Origin: Candidatus Omnitrophota bacterium
Lineage (GTDB): Bacteria; NPL-UPA2; BS750m-G34
Length of the DNA: 13,538 nt
Reading direction: 5' to 3'
NCBI GenBank assembly: GCA_016783345.1
Contig: JADHWT010000025.1
Coordinates: forward strand, 1-13,538
In this document: positions 1-6,028 of the stretch, piece after piece
Layout of the letters: each line of letters starts with the position of its first letter
Numbering within the stretch: the first letter of the stretch is position 1
Translations under genes and position numbers: made by a program
Notes under the pieces: generated by a model
The model's input: the letters and a program-made list of their open reading frames with translations, nothing else
Told to the model about the DNA's origin: nothing
The model's database searches: none

Positions 1-81
1 GTTGTTATACAAAAGACGAGACTCCCATTTTTTGGATATTATTGCCTGATTATGGCTTTCCTGGCATTTTTCACGCTTTGA
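1..81 (+). CDS. Possible C-terminal tail of an upstream membrane protein (partial)
   Basis: Frame 1 is open from the first base to a TGA at 79-81, giving 26 residues ending in a hydrophobic stretch (GYYCLIMAFLAFFTL). The pattern of a proline-phenylalanine followed by tyrosines and one terminal hydrophobic helix faintly resembles the C-terminus of undecaprenyl-diphosphatase (UppP), but the Arg usual after the Tyr in that family is Cys here. Frame 3 is also open through this stretch, to 122, so the reading frame is not secure. The stop overlaps the -35 box of the tRNA promoter, which would fit a compact genome. This is a weak call; sequence upstream of the window would settle it. Confidence 0.3.
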   Translation, partial: VVIQKTRLPFFGYYCLIMAFLAFFTL

Positions 82-106
82 CACAAATATTTAGTTGTGA
101 TATACT
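78..106 (+). promoter_or_regulatory. Sigma-70-type promoter for tRNA-Arg/tadA unit
   Basis: A perfect TTGACA (-35, 78-83) is followed by a 17-bp spacer and TATACT (-10, 101-106), one mismatch from consensus. Initiation would fall near 113, two or three bases before the mature tRNA 5' end at 116. No terminator is visible after the tRNA, so the promoter probably also drives tadA and the genes behind it. Confidence 0.85.
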
Positions 107-115
107 CATTTTAGT

Positions 116-192
116 GCGCCTGTAGCTCAATTGGATAGAGCGCTTGGCTACGGACCAGGAGGCTGGGAGTTCAAATCTTCCCAGGCGCGCCA
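116..192 (+). tRNA. tRNA-Arg(ACG), CCA encoded
   Basis: The full cloverleaf can be folded by hand. The acceptor stem 116-122 pairs perfectly with 182-188. The D arm is 125-128/138-141. The anticodon stem 143-147/155-159 has one G-T pair, with loop CTACGGA at 148-154. The T arm is 165-169/177-181 with a TTCAAAT loop. The anticodon ACG is at 150-152, giving tRNA-Arg for CGN codons; A34 of this tRNA is the classical target of TadA. The discriminator is G189 and the CCA tail (190-192) is genomically encoded. tadA begins 16 nt further on. Confidence 0.97.
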
Positions 193-208
193 AAAAATTT
201 CTCCCGGA

Positions 209-658
209 ATGCGAAGCACGCAAAAAAAAAGGTTCATGATGGAGGCAATTAAAGAGGCTAAAAAAGTCTCTGCCTCTCAAGAGGTGCCTGTAGGCGCTAT
301 TATTGTGTGTGAAGGCCGCATTATTGCGCGGGCCCATAACCAGGTTGAGCAGCTTCGAGATGCCACTGCCCACGCTGAGATATTGGCCATAACACAGGCA
401 AGTAGTTATCTCTCAGATTGGCGTCTTAAAGGCTGCAGTCTTTTTGTGACGGTAGAACCATGCCTTATGTGTACCGGGGCGCTTAAGCTTTCCCGCATTA
501 GGCATATTTATTTCGGGGCATACGATAGTAAAGAAGGGGCATTGATATCTCTGCCGCATCCTTCGTTTAAGTTTAAGGTGGAAGGGGGAATACTTAAAGA
601 AGACTGCGCAGCACTTTTAAAAGAGTTTTTTTTAAAGCTGCGAAAAAAATCATGTTAG
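209..658 (+). CDS. tadA: tRNA-specific adenosine-34 deaminase TadA
   Basis: TadA deaminates A34 to inosine in the wobble position of tRNA-Arg(ACG), letting one tRNA read CGU, CGC and CGA. The product is 149 residues, normal for the family. It has the zinc deaminase signature HAE (H55, proton shuttle E57) and PCxxC (C85, C88), preceded by the EVPVGA strand at 25-30. The proline usual inside PCPMC is Leu here. The start at 209 is chosen because the frame further upstream runs into the tRNA gene, and because this start leaves the short helix typical of the TadA N-terminus; ATGs at 236 and 239 are alternatives. No strong ribosome binding site is seen before 209. The gene lies directly behind its own substrate tRNA and overlaps the next gene by 7 nt. 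Family assignment is secure. Confidence 0.95.
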   Translation: MRSTQKKRFMMEAIKEAKKVSASQEVPVGAIIVCEGRIIARAHNQVEQLRDATAHAEILAITQASSYLSDWRLKGCSLFVTVEPCLMCTGALKLSRIRHIYFGAYDSKEGALISLPHPSFKFKVEGGILKEDCAALLKEFFLKLRKKSC

Positions 659-1503
659 AGATAATCCCTTGGTGGAATTGGCCGATAATACTTTTTGGCG
701 TTACCTTTGCAATCGGAATAGTGGCTGTCTTAGGCGGGGTTGGAGGGGGGGTAATTTTTGTGCCGGTTATGATTGGTTTTTTCCCGTTCCACCTAGATTT
801 TGTAAGGAGTGCAGGACTTCTTGTCGCGCTTGCAAGCTCCCTTTCTGCAAGTCCTATTCTGTTAAAAAAGCATCTGGCGCATCTCAAACTCGCTATGCCG
901 ATGGCCCTTATTGCATCCATAGGTGCGATATTCGGCGCGATACTAGGGCTTGCTCTTCCCGCAGATATTGTACAGATTTCACTCGGGGTTACAATCCTTG
1001 TAATCGCCGCAATAATGCTAAAAGCAAAAAAGTCGGAATATCCTGAAGTTAAGAAAGCTGATACGCTTTCTACAATGCTTGGAATAAGAGGTACTTATCG
1101 TGAAGAGTCTACTAACGAAGTCATAAACTGGCAGGTGCATAAAACTCCCCAGGCCATGGTAACATTTGTTATAATCGGGTTGGTTGCAGGTATGTTCGGA
1201 CTTGGTGCAGGATGGGCAACCGTACCTGTTTTGAATCTTATGATGGGGGTGCCTCTTAAGATTGCTGTCTCAACCAGCAGTTTTCTTCTTTCCATAACTG
1301 CCCCTTCAGCTGCATGGATATATATTAACAGGGGAGCTGTGCTCCCTATTCTTATTGTGCCTTCAGTTATCGGGATGATGTTAGGTGCGAGAATTGGCGC
1401 AAAGCTCCTTCCTAGAATTAGAACGAAGGCTATCAGATATATAGTAATTGGAGTGATGTTATTTTCAGGAGCAAGGGCTTTGTTAAAAGGCCTTGGATTT
1501 TAG
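652..1503 (+). CDS. TSUP (TauE/SafE) family membrane transporter
   Basis: This is a 283-residue integral membrane protein of the sulfite exporter TauE/SafE (TSUP, formerly DUF81) family. It has about eight hydrophobic segments in two homologous halves. Each half starts with a glycine-rich re-entrant motif followed by a VP pair: GGVGGG at 28-33 and GLGAG at 183-187. A polar loop (about 125-168) separates the halves. Known family members move sulfite, sulfoacetate, thiosulfate or other organosulfur anions across the inner membrane; the substrate here cannot be read from sequence. Translation is probably coupled to tadA, since ATG 652 lies inside the tadA end. The next gene is a small DUF1634-like protein, a frequent companion of TSUP genes, which supports the assignment. 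Confidence 0.88.
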   Translation: MLEIIPWWNWPIILFGVTFAIGIVAVLGGVGGGVIFVPVMIGFFPFHLDFVRSAGLLVALASSLSASPILLKKHLAHLKLAMPMALIASIGAIFGAILGLALPADIVQISLGVTILVIAAIMLKAKKSEYPEVKKADTLSTMLGIRGTYREESTNEVINWQVHKTPQAMVTFVIIGLVAGMFGLGAGWATVPVLNLMMGVPLKIAVSTSSFLLSITAPSAAWIYINRGAVLPILIVPSVIGMMLGARIGAKLLPRIRTKAIRYIVIGVMLFSGARALLKGLGF

Positions 1504-1505
1504 TC

Positions 1506-1910
1506 ATGCAAGAATTAAAACTTCCGGAAGAGTCGTTAATTTACGCAAGGCTTCTTAATGCCGGCAGGGCAATAGGGTTAGTAGCGCTTATTATTATTTT
1601 TGTTATATATATTGCGGGCATTATTCCGCCCAGGGTACCGTTAAATGAACTTTCAAATTACTGGGGCCTTTCAGCCAAAGATTATCTTACCAAGACTGGA
1701 ATCCATACAGGATGGTCAGGGATTGGAATGCTTAGATACAGCGATATTCTGAATTTTCTACCGATTGCTTTCCTATCCGGAATAACAATTATCTGCTATC
1801 TGTCTATCATCCCGATATTTTTCAGGAAAAAAGATAGAATATATGCATGGATAGCAATATTAGAGGTGCTTGTCCTGGTTTTTGCAGCATCCGGTATCTT
1901 AAAAGTATGA
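1506..1910 (+). CDS. DUF1634-like small membrane protein, TSUP partner
   Basis: This 134-residue protein has three predicted membrane helices (about 20-42, 82-105 and 112-132) and a polar, probably extracytoplasmic loop between the first two. The third helix is preceded by a basic, aromatic turn (RKKDRIYAW). Size, topology and position directly after a TSUP gene (2 nt gap) fit DUF1634, a family of unknown function commonly encoded beside TSUP transporters, presumably as an accessory subunit. The family call rests on pattern and context, not on an alignment. Its stop codon overlaps the next start (ATGA at 1907-1910), so it is translationally coupled to the radical SAM gene. Confidence 0.65.
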   Translation: MQELKLPEESLIYARLLNAGRAIGLVALIIIFVIYIAGIIPPRVPLNELSNYWGLSAKDYLTKTGIHTGWSGIGMLRYSDILNFLPIAFLSGITIICYLSIIPIFFRKKDRIYAWIAILEVLVLVFAASGILKV

Positions 1911-3484
1911 AAAGATATAGATTGAGGATTGTAATTCCAGCCTATCCAGCATTTAACGTTTATTCTCGTATTGCCAGAGGAACAGTTGCATTAGGGCCAG
2001 TATGTGTTGCCAGCACTGTAAATGAAATGGAAAGATGGGATGTAGAAGTTATCGATGAAAATAATCTTCGTAGATATGGGCCCATAAGTAATTCACGTGG
2101 AGCTGACCATGAGTTTTTGCAGCGGCAAAGACCTGCGGATGTTGTTGGGCTTTATGGTGGATTAACCAGCACTATACCAAGACTTTATAAAATAGCCCGT
2201 TTTTATAAAGAGAGGGGAGTCATAACTATAGCAGGAGGGCAGCATTTCGTTGGAGATAATATAACCGAAGCATTATCTTCCGGTATTGACTATGTGGTTA
2301 TTGGAGAGGGAGAAGAAACTATTAAAGAGCTTTTATCAGCTATAGAAAACAGACGAGATGTGAATAACATCAATGGTATTGCTTATTTAAACAATGGTGA
2401 GGTTGTCTATACTCCAAAAAGAGAGCCTATTGTGGATTTTGATAAATTGCCTTTACCGGATTTTTCATTAGTGCGTTACGCTAAAATTAAGCTGTATCCT
2501 GTTGGAAGAATACGGGGATGTGGGATGGATTGTGAGTTCTGCACTGTTAAAGGTAAGCCAAGATATGCTTCTCCTGAACGTCTGCTTGAATGTATCAGCT
2601 TCCTTCTTGAGACTAAAGATGCCAGACATTTTTTTATTGTTGATGACCTCTTTGGACAACAGCGAGATGAGACAATAAGATTTTGTAATATGCTCAGGGA
2701 TTACCAAAAAAATATTGGTCAAAGATTAGATTTAACTGTTCAGATAAGATTGGATAAGGCTAAAGATTTAGAACTACTTTCTGCTATGCGCCAGGCGGGT
2801 ATTGATGCAGTAGCAATTGGTTTTGAGTCCCCTATCGAAGAAGAATTAAAAGCCATGAATAAACATTTGAGCCCTGAAGATATGGTATCGCTTGCAAGGA
2901 TATATCATAAATTTGGGTTCTTAGTGCATGGCATGTTTATTTTCGGCTATCCCTTACAAGAAGGTGTCGATGTTAGAATACCGGTAAAGAGAAGGATAAA
3001 AATTTTTAAATATTTTATAAAAAAGGCAAAACTTGATACTATACAGGTTTTATTGCCGGCTCCGTTACTTGGGACAAAGTTAAGAAATAGACTCCAAAAA
3101 CAGAACAGGGTTTATTCGATTCAAGATGTGGGCTGGGAATATTATGATGGTAACTTTGTTCTCTTTGAGCCTGATGAACCTATGAGTGCTGAAGAAATGC
3201 AAAATGCTATTAGAAACATTATGGGCAGGTTTTATCAGTTTAGATATGTTTTTATGATAGGTCTAAATATATTTTCCTTTCCCACTTTAGTTTTTTTTAT
3301 GCATAATATTAAATTAGGATGGAAGAAGTGGTATAGACCATGGCGTAATGCTTTGGTTCGTTTTGGTGGATGGGTTATTATGAAAGGATGGACTTCAGAA
3401 TTTAAAAAAGGCGGCTTTTTGCGAAAATTACAAAAAGCGAAAGAGCGTCTAAAAACATCTCAAAACAACAACCCGCCCGCGTAG
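1907..3484 (+). CDS. B12-binding-type radical SAM protein
   Basis: This 525-residue protein has class B radical SAM architecture. An N-terminal Rossmann-like cobalamin-binding-type domain (about 1-150) carries the usual GGQH and GEGEET motifs (110-113, 134-138). The radical SAM core has the 4Fe-4S motif C205-x3-C209-x2-C212. A C-terminal extension is rich in aromatic and basic residues. The cobalamin DxHxxG signature is not obvious, which is common in this group. Such enzymes typically do methylations or ring and carbon rearrangements; no substrate can be assigned. The start at 1907 overlaps the DUF1634 stop (ATGA); the frame extends 20 codons further upstream but only through the preceding gene. 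The stop codon (3482-3484) lies inside tRNA-Thr. By eye the gene looks more AT-rich than its neighbours, a possible hint of separate origin. Confidence 0.88.
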   Translation: MKRYRLRIVIPAYPAFNVYSRIARGTVALGPVCVASTVNEMERWDVEVIDENNLRRYGPISNSRGADHEFLQRQRPADVVGLYGGLTSTIPRLYKIARFYKERGVITIAGGQHFVGDNITEALSSGIDYVVIGEGEETIKELLSAIENRRDVNNINGIAYLNNGEVVYTPKREPIVDFDKLPLPDFSLVRYAKIKLYPVGRIRGCGMDCEFCTVKGKPRYASPERLLECISFLLETKDARHFFIVDDLFGQQRDETIRFCNMLRDYQKNIGQRLDLTVQIRLDKAKDLELLSAMRQAGIDAVAIGFESPIEEELKAMNKHLSPEDMVSLARIYHKFGFLVHGMFIFGYPLQEGVDVRIPVKRRIKIFKYFIKKAKLDTIQVLLPAPLLGTKLRNRLQKQNRVYSIQDVGWEYYDGNFVLFEPDEPMSAEEMQNAIRNIMGRFYQFRYVFMIGLNIFSFPTLVFFMHNIKLGWKKWYRPWRNALVRFGGWVIMKGWTSEFKKGGFLRKLQKAKERLKTSQNNNPPA

Positions 3485-3550
3485 CTCAATTGGCAGAGCA
3501 CATCATTCGTAATGATGAGGTTATCGGTTCAATTCCGATCGTGGGCTCCA
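3475..3550 (+). tRNA. tRNA-Thr(CGU), CCA encoded
   Basis: The cloverleaf folds cleanly. The acceptor stem 3475-3481 pairs with 3540-3546 (one G-T). The D arm is 3484-3487/3496-3499. The anticodon stem 3501-3505/3513-3517 is perfect, with loop TTCGTAA and anticodon CGT at 3508-3510, reading ACG (Thr). The T arm is 3523-3527/3535-3539. The discriminator is T3547 and CCA is encoded at 3548-3550. The first 10 bases double as the last codons and stop of the radical SAM gene, and the CCA end touches the rpoN stop. No dedicated promoter is obvious just upstream, so it may mature from the tadA-radical SAM transcript. Confidence 0.96.
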
Positions 3551-4927
3551 CTATTTTTTGCGGAGATGTGAAGGTAGTATCCTCAGGGCTTCTCGATATT
3601 TAGTGACAGTGCGGCGGGCAATTCGCATGCCTTTTTCTAAAAGTTTTTCTCTGATTTTTTCATCGCGTAGAGGGTGTAATATGTCTTCATTTTCAATCAA
3701 GGTTTCGATGTTTGCCTTTATGGTTTTTGAGGCAAGGGTGTCGGAGGCGAATCCCTTGGAAAAGAAGATTTTAAATGCAAATAGTCCTCGCGGCGTATCC
3801 ATATATTTCGCGCTTATAGCCCGGCTTACAGTAGACTTATTAAGGTTAACCTTTTCTGCGATTTGATCCAGTGTGCATGGCCGTAAATATTCAATGCCAT
3901 TTTCTATAAATTCACGTTGATATTTAACTATTTCCTCAGCCACTTTGATAATTGTTTGTTGTCTCTGGGCGATATTTTTAATGATCCAGTGTGCGGCCTG
4001 AAGTTTTTTTACTACAAATTCACGTGTGGATGCATTTTTTGATTGTTGGAGAATGTTTTTATATTGGCGGTTCAAGCGTAATCTGGGGGTATAATCACTA
4101 TTCAAAAATGCCTGATAATCATTTCCTACTTTTTTCACAATGACATCAGGGATGATAGTTTGAGGAGCAAAGGAGGAGAATTTTCTCCCCGGTTTTGGTT
4201 CGAGCGTAGAGATAAAATGGATTTCGTCTTTAATTTTAGGAAGTGGCAAGTGGAGACGGGAGGCAATTTCCTGCCATTTCTTTTTTTCTAGTTCAGGCAG
4301 GTAGTCCTGGACTAGTTGTGCCGCAAGTGAAGTTTCTTTGCCAAGAAATTTGAGCTGAATGAGGAGACATTCTTTGAGATCCCTCGCTCCTACGCCTGTA
4401 GGTTCAAATTCCTGGATAAGATTTAAGGTATCTATTACTTTTTTTTCATCTACTGCCATAAATTGAGATAGTTCAGTTGTGGTAGCTTTGAGATATCCAT
4501 TCGCATCTATATTTCCGATGATAGCTTCACCGACTTTTTCTTCTTCGGGCGTTGTTGCCGAAAGTTTTAATTGCCATAGGAGATGATCCTGAAGGGACAA
4601 ATTTTCTCTAAGGGAGCTCTCAGCAAAGGCCCGTTTTTCTTCCTTTTCTATCTGAATAGAATGACTGAAAGTAGATAGTCTTTCTTCCCATTCCTTATTA
4701 GAAGATAGCTTTTCCAGTTCTTCTAGAGAAGATGGTTTTTCCTCTGATAGAGGTCCTTCACTCTTGGGCGGCTCTTCTTCAAGAAGGGGATTTTCTACAA
4801 GTTCGGTTTCAATAAGTGTCCTTAATTCCATAAGTGGCAGCTGCAGCATATGAAGGGCCTGCCTTAATTGTGGAGTAAGGATCAGCTTCTGTTGTAGAAT
4901 CGGTGCCAGTCTTTGTTCAAGTTTCAT
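3551..4927 (-). CDS. rpoN: RNA polymerase sigma-54 factor RpoN
   Basis: RpoN directs RNA polymerase to -24/-12 promoters that need ATP-driven enhancer-binding proteins. The product is 458 residues. Region I (about 1-50) is rich in Gln and Leu with the typical LTPQLRQALHMLQLP pattern and ENPLLEEE ending. An acidic region II (about 51-110) follows, then the core-binding domain. A helix-turn-helix lies at about 352-375 (TLDQIAEKVNLNKSTVSRAI) and the RpoN box ARRTVTKYRE at 437-446 near the C-terminus. The start at 4927 is preferred over an ATG at 4972 because the family begins at this Met-Lys-Leu, and because the -35 and -10 boxes lie in between. It is a single-gene minus-strand unit. No enhancer-binding protein and no convincing -24/-12 site is visible in the window. 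Confidence 0.96.
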   Translation of the reverse strand: MKLEQRLAPILQQKLILTPQLRQALHMLQLPLMELRTLIETELVENPLLEEEPPKSEGPLSEEKPSSLEELEKLSSNKEWEERLSTFSHSIQIEKEEKRAFAESSLRENLSLQDHLLWQLKLSATTPEEEKVGEAIIGNIDANGYLKATTTELSQFMAVDEKKVIDTLNLIQEFEPTGVGARDLKECLLIQLKFLGKETSLAAQLVQDYLPELEKKKWQEIASRLHLPLPKIKDEIHFISTLEPKPGRKFSSFAPQTIIPDVIVKKVGNDYQAFLNSDYTPRLRLNRQYKNILQQSKNASTREFVVKKLQAAHWIIKNIAQRQQTIIKVAEEIVKYQREFIENGIEYLRPCTLDQIAEKVNLNKSTVSRAISAKYMDTPRGLFAFKIFFSKGFASDTLASKTIKANIETLIENEDILHPLRDEKIREKLLEKGMRIARRTVTKYREALRILPSHLRKK

Positions 4928-4943
4928 AAATTTCTCTATAAAA

Positions 4944-4972
4944 AGTATAACATCTTGAAGGGACTCGGTCAA
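4944..4972 (-). promoter_or_regulatory. Promoter of rpoN
   Basis: Read on the minus strand, TTGACC (-35, 4967-4972) is separated by 17 bp from TATACT (-10, 4944-4949). Initiation would fall near 4937, leaving only about ten bases before the ATG at 4927, with a weak AGAGA as the sole ribosome binding candidate. It is a strong match in sequence and spacing. Confidence 0.75.
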
Positions 4973-5011
4973 AAGGTTTTTAAAAAAATGTTAGGCACGA
5001 TATAATTTAGA

Positions 5012-5020
5012 TGATATAAT
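5012..5020 (+). promoter_or_regulatory. Extended -10 promoter upstream of ferredoxin operon
   Basis: The element TGA-TATAAT (5012-5020) is a perfect extended -10. A weak -35-like TAGGCA lies at 4992-4997 with 17-bp spacing. A second TATAAT at 5001-5006 lacks a good -35. Initiation near 5027 would give a leader of about 165 nt before the ferredoxin start, containing the inverted repeats described separately. Confidence 0.55.
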
Positions 5021-5049
5021 ATATGTTGAGCGTAAAGAGGAAATAGGAA

Positions 5050-5166
5050 GTGGTTAACAGATATCCCTTGTCGCAGAAGATGTTGAGTAAAATCTCTTCG
5101 ATTTTTTACTCAACGCGACTTCGGGATCAATTCGCGCACACGACTTACGAGCACTACGTTGCGTAA
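5050..5166 (+). CDS. Possible leader peptide, 38 codons
   Basis: An open frame starts with GTG at 5050, has GAGG at 5037-5040 as a possible ribosome binding site, and stops with TAA at 5164-5166, 26 nt before the ferredoxin ATG. It covers nearly all of both inverted repeats. The product is basic and aromatic and matches no family I recognise. A frame of this length can be open by chance and the GTG start is unproven. If translated, ribosomes would melt the leader hairpins, which is how a leader peptide could control the operon. Confidence 0.2.
   Translation: MVNRYPLSQKMLSKISSIFYSTRLRDQFAHTTYEHYVA
5063..5127 (+). repeat. Multi-tier inverted repeat in ferredoxin leader
   Basis: Three nested arms pair around one loop: 5063-5067 with 5123-5127 (ATCCC/GGGAT), 5070-5074 with 5115-5119 (GTCGC/GCGAC), and 5082-5092 with 5104-5114 (GTTGAGTAAAA and its complement). 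The inner arm can extend by two more pairs (TC with GA). A 7-nt bulge lies on the 5' side at 5075-5081. As RNA this would be a long stable hairpin. It is not followed by a run of T, so it is not a standard terminator. It may be a regulatory leader structure or a palindromic repeat element. Confidence 0.7.
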
Positions 5167-5175
5167 GCCGTGCGC
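5134..5175 (+). repeat. Second inverted repeat before ferredoxin ribosome binding site
   Basis: GCGCAC (5134-5139) pairs with GTGCGC (5170-5175). Then 5142-5149 pairs with 5162-5169 with one A-C mismatch, leaving a 2-nt bulge (5140-5141) and a 12-nt loop. The hairpin ends 5 nt before the GAGGAG ribosome binding site (5181-5186) of the ferredoxin gene. It is GC-richer than the surrounding DNA. Confidence 0.65.
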
Positions 5176-5192
5176 TCATTGAGGAGTAAATT

Positions 5193-5378
5193 ATGAAGGT
5201 AGCAGTAGATCTGGAGGCATGTATCGGTTGTGGCGCATGTGTAGACATATGTCCGGATGCATTCAAGATGGAAGATGATAAAGCCATTCCATCTGGTCAA
5301 GAGCTTTCCGAGGAAACCGTAAAAAGCGCCAAGGAAGCTCAGGATACCTGCCCTGTAGATGCAATTGAAGTAATCTAA
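5193..5378 (+). CDS. 4Fe-4S ferredoxin
   Basis: This is a 61-residue single-cluster ferredoxin, of the size and type found in Thermotoga and many anaerobes. Its ligands are C10-x2-C13-x2-C16 and the distal C53 followed by Pro (CPVDAIEV). An extra C20 before Pro is in the position that can form a disulfide or a second-cluster ligand in related proteins; only one cluster is supported. It is a small, acidic soluble electron carrier. A good ribosome binding site GAGGAG (5181-5186) lies 6 nt before the ATG. It is the first confident gene of the long downstream series and sits beside iron-sulfur enzymes (Nth, two radical SAM proteins). A role as their electron donor is an inference. Confidence 0.93.
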   Translation: MKVAVDLEACIGCGACVDICPDAFKMEDDKAIPSGQELSEETVKSAKEAQDTCPVDAIEVI

Positions 5379-5384
5379 AAATAG

Positions 5385-6014
5385 TTGCAGCGCATCGATA
5401 AGATAATAACTATTCTCCGTAAAAATTCTGCGGATAGCTCTACTGCACTGAGATATAAAAAACCTTTTGAGCTTTTGGTTGCTACTATTCTCTCTGCCCA
5501 GTGCACAGACGAGAGGATCAATAAACTGACGCCAGGCCTTTTTAAAAAATATAAGGGCCCGGCTGCTTTTGCCGGGGCAAATGTAGCAGAATTAGAAAAA
5601 GACGTCCGTTCAGCAGGGTTTTATAGAAATAAGTCCAGAAATATAATAGGTGCTTCTCAAAAGATTATGAAAGACTTTGGAGGCCGCGTCCCGGAAAATA
5701 TGGAGGCCCTGCTTACCCTGCCGGGTGTAGCTCGTAAGACTGCCAATATTGTTCTCTCTAGCTCCTTCCGTAAAGCTGAGGGTATTGCTGTAGATACACA
5801 TGTCAAGCGGCTTTCTGGGCGTTTGTCTTTAAGTAAGGCCAATAACCCTGAAAAGATAGAAAAAGATTTGATGAAAATTATTCCTAAGAAAGATTGGCTT
5901 GATTTTAATTATTTACTGGTCAATCATGGCCGTAAGATTTGCCATGCCAGGAAACCACTCTGCCGTGAGTGTCGGCTAAACCACCTTTGCCATTCTTTTG
6001 GTAAGATGGTATAA
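5385..6014 (+). CDS. nth: Endonuclease III (base excision repair glycosylase/AP lyase)
   Basis: Endonuclease III removes oxidised pyrimidines and cleaves the resulting abasic site. The product is 209 residues, the usual length. Catalytic Lys118 is in the helix-hairpin-helix LPGVARKTA (112-120) and catalytic Asp137 in VDTHVKRL. The C-terminal 4Fe-4S loop has the exact C-x6-C-x2-C-x5-C spacing (C186, C193, C196, C202). The start is a TTG, 6 nt after the ferredoxin stop, without a clear ribosome binding site, so translation is probably coupled. No in-frame ATG precedes the conserved first helix. A link to ferredoxin may be simple co-expression of iron-sulfur proteins. Confidence 0.95.
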   Translation: MQRIDKIITILRKNSADSSTALRYKKPFELLVATILSAQCTDERINKLTPGLFKKYKGPAAFAGANVAELEKDVRSAGFYRNKSRNIIGASQKIMKDFGGRVPENMEALLTLPGVARKTANIVLSSSFRKAEGIAVDTHVKRLSGRLSLSKANNPEKIEKDLMKIIPKKDWLDFNYLLVNHGRKICHARKPLCRECRLNHLCHSFGKMV

Positions 6015-6028
6015 ATCTCGGTTATTTT

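Noticed and set aside
62..77. TGGCA with GC at the right spacing, resembling a sigma-54 -24/-12 site before the tRNA
   Set aside because: The -12 part reads ACGCT instead of TTGCA, and a far better sigma-70 promoter overlaps it at 78-106.
131..208. N-terminal extension of the tadA frame
   Set aside because: It lies inside tRNA-Arg and the short spacer; the TadA family begins near the Met at 209.
4928..4972. N-terminal extension of RpoN from the ATG at 4972
   Set aside because: The RpoN family begins at the Met-Lys-Leu at 4927, and the extension overlaps the -35 and -10 boxes.
4991..5006. GGCACG near the rpoN/ferredoxin intergenic region as a possible -24 element
   Set aside because: No GC dinucleotide lies at the required distance downstream; the stretch is AT-rich and better read as -10 elements.
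5082..5114. Hairpin read as a rho-independent terminator
   Set aside because: No T-tract follows the 3' arm; the run of T is inside the stem, and the next bases are GC-rich.
5054..5287. Minus-strand open frame across the ferredoxin leader and gene
   Set aside because: It is opposite the ferredoxin, and its composition follows the inverted repeats rather than a protein family.
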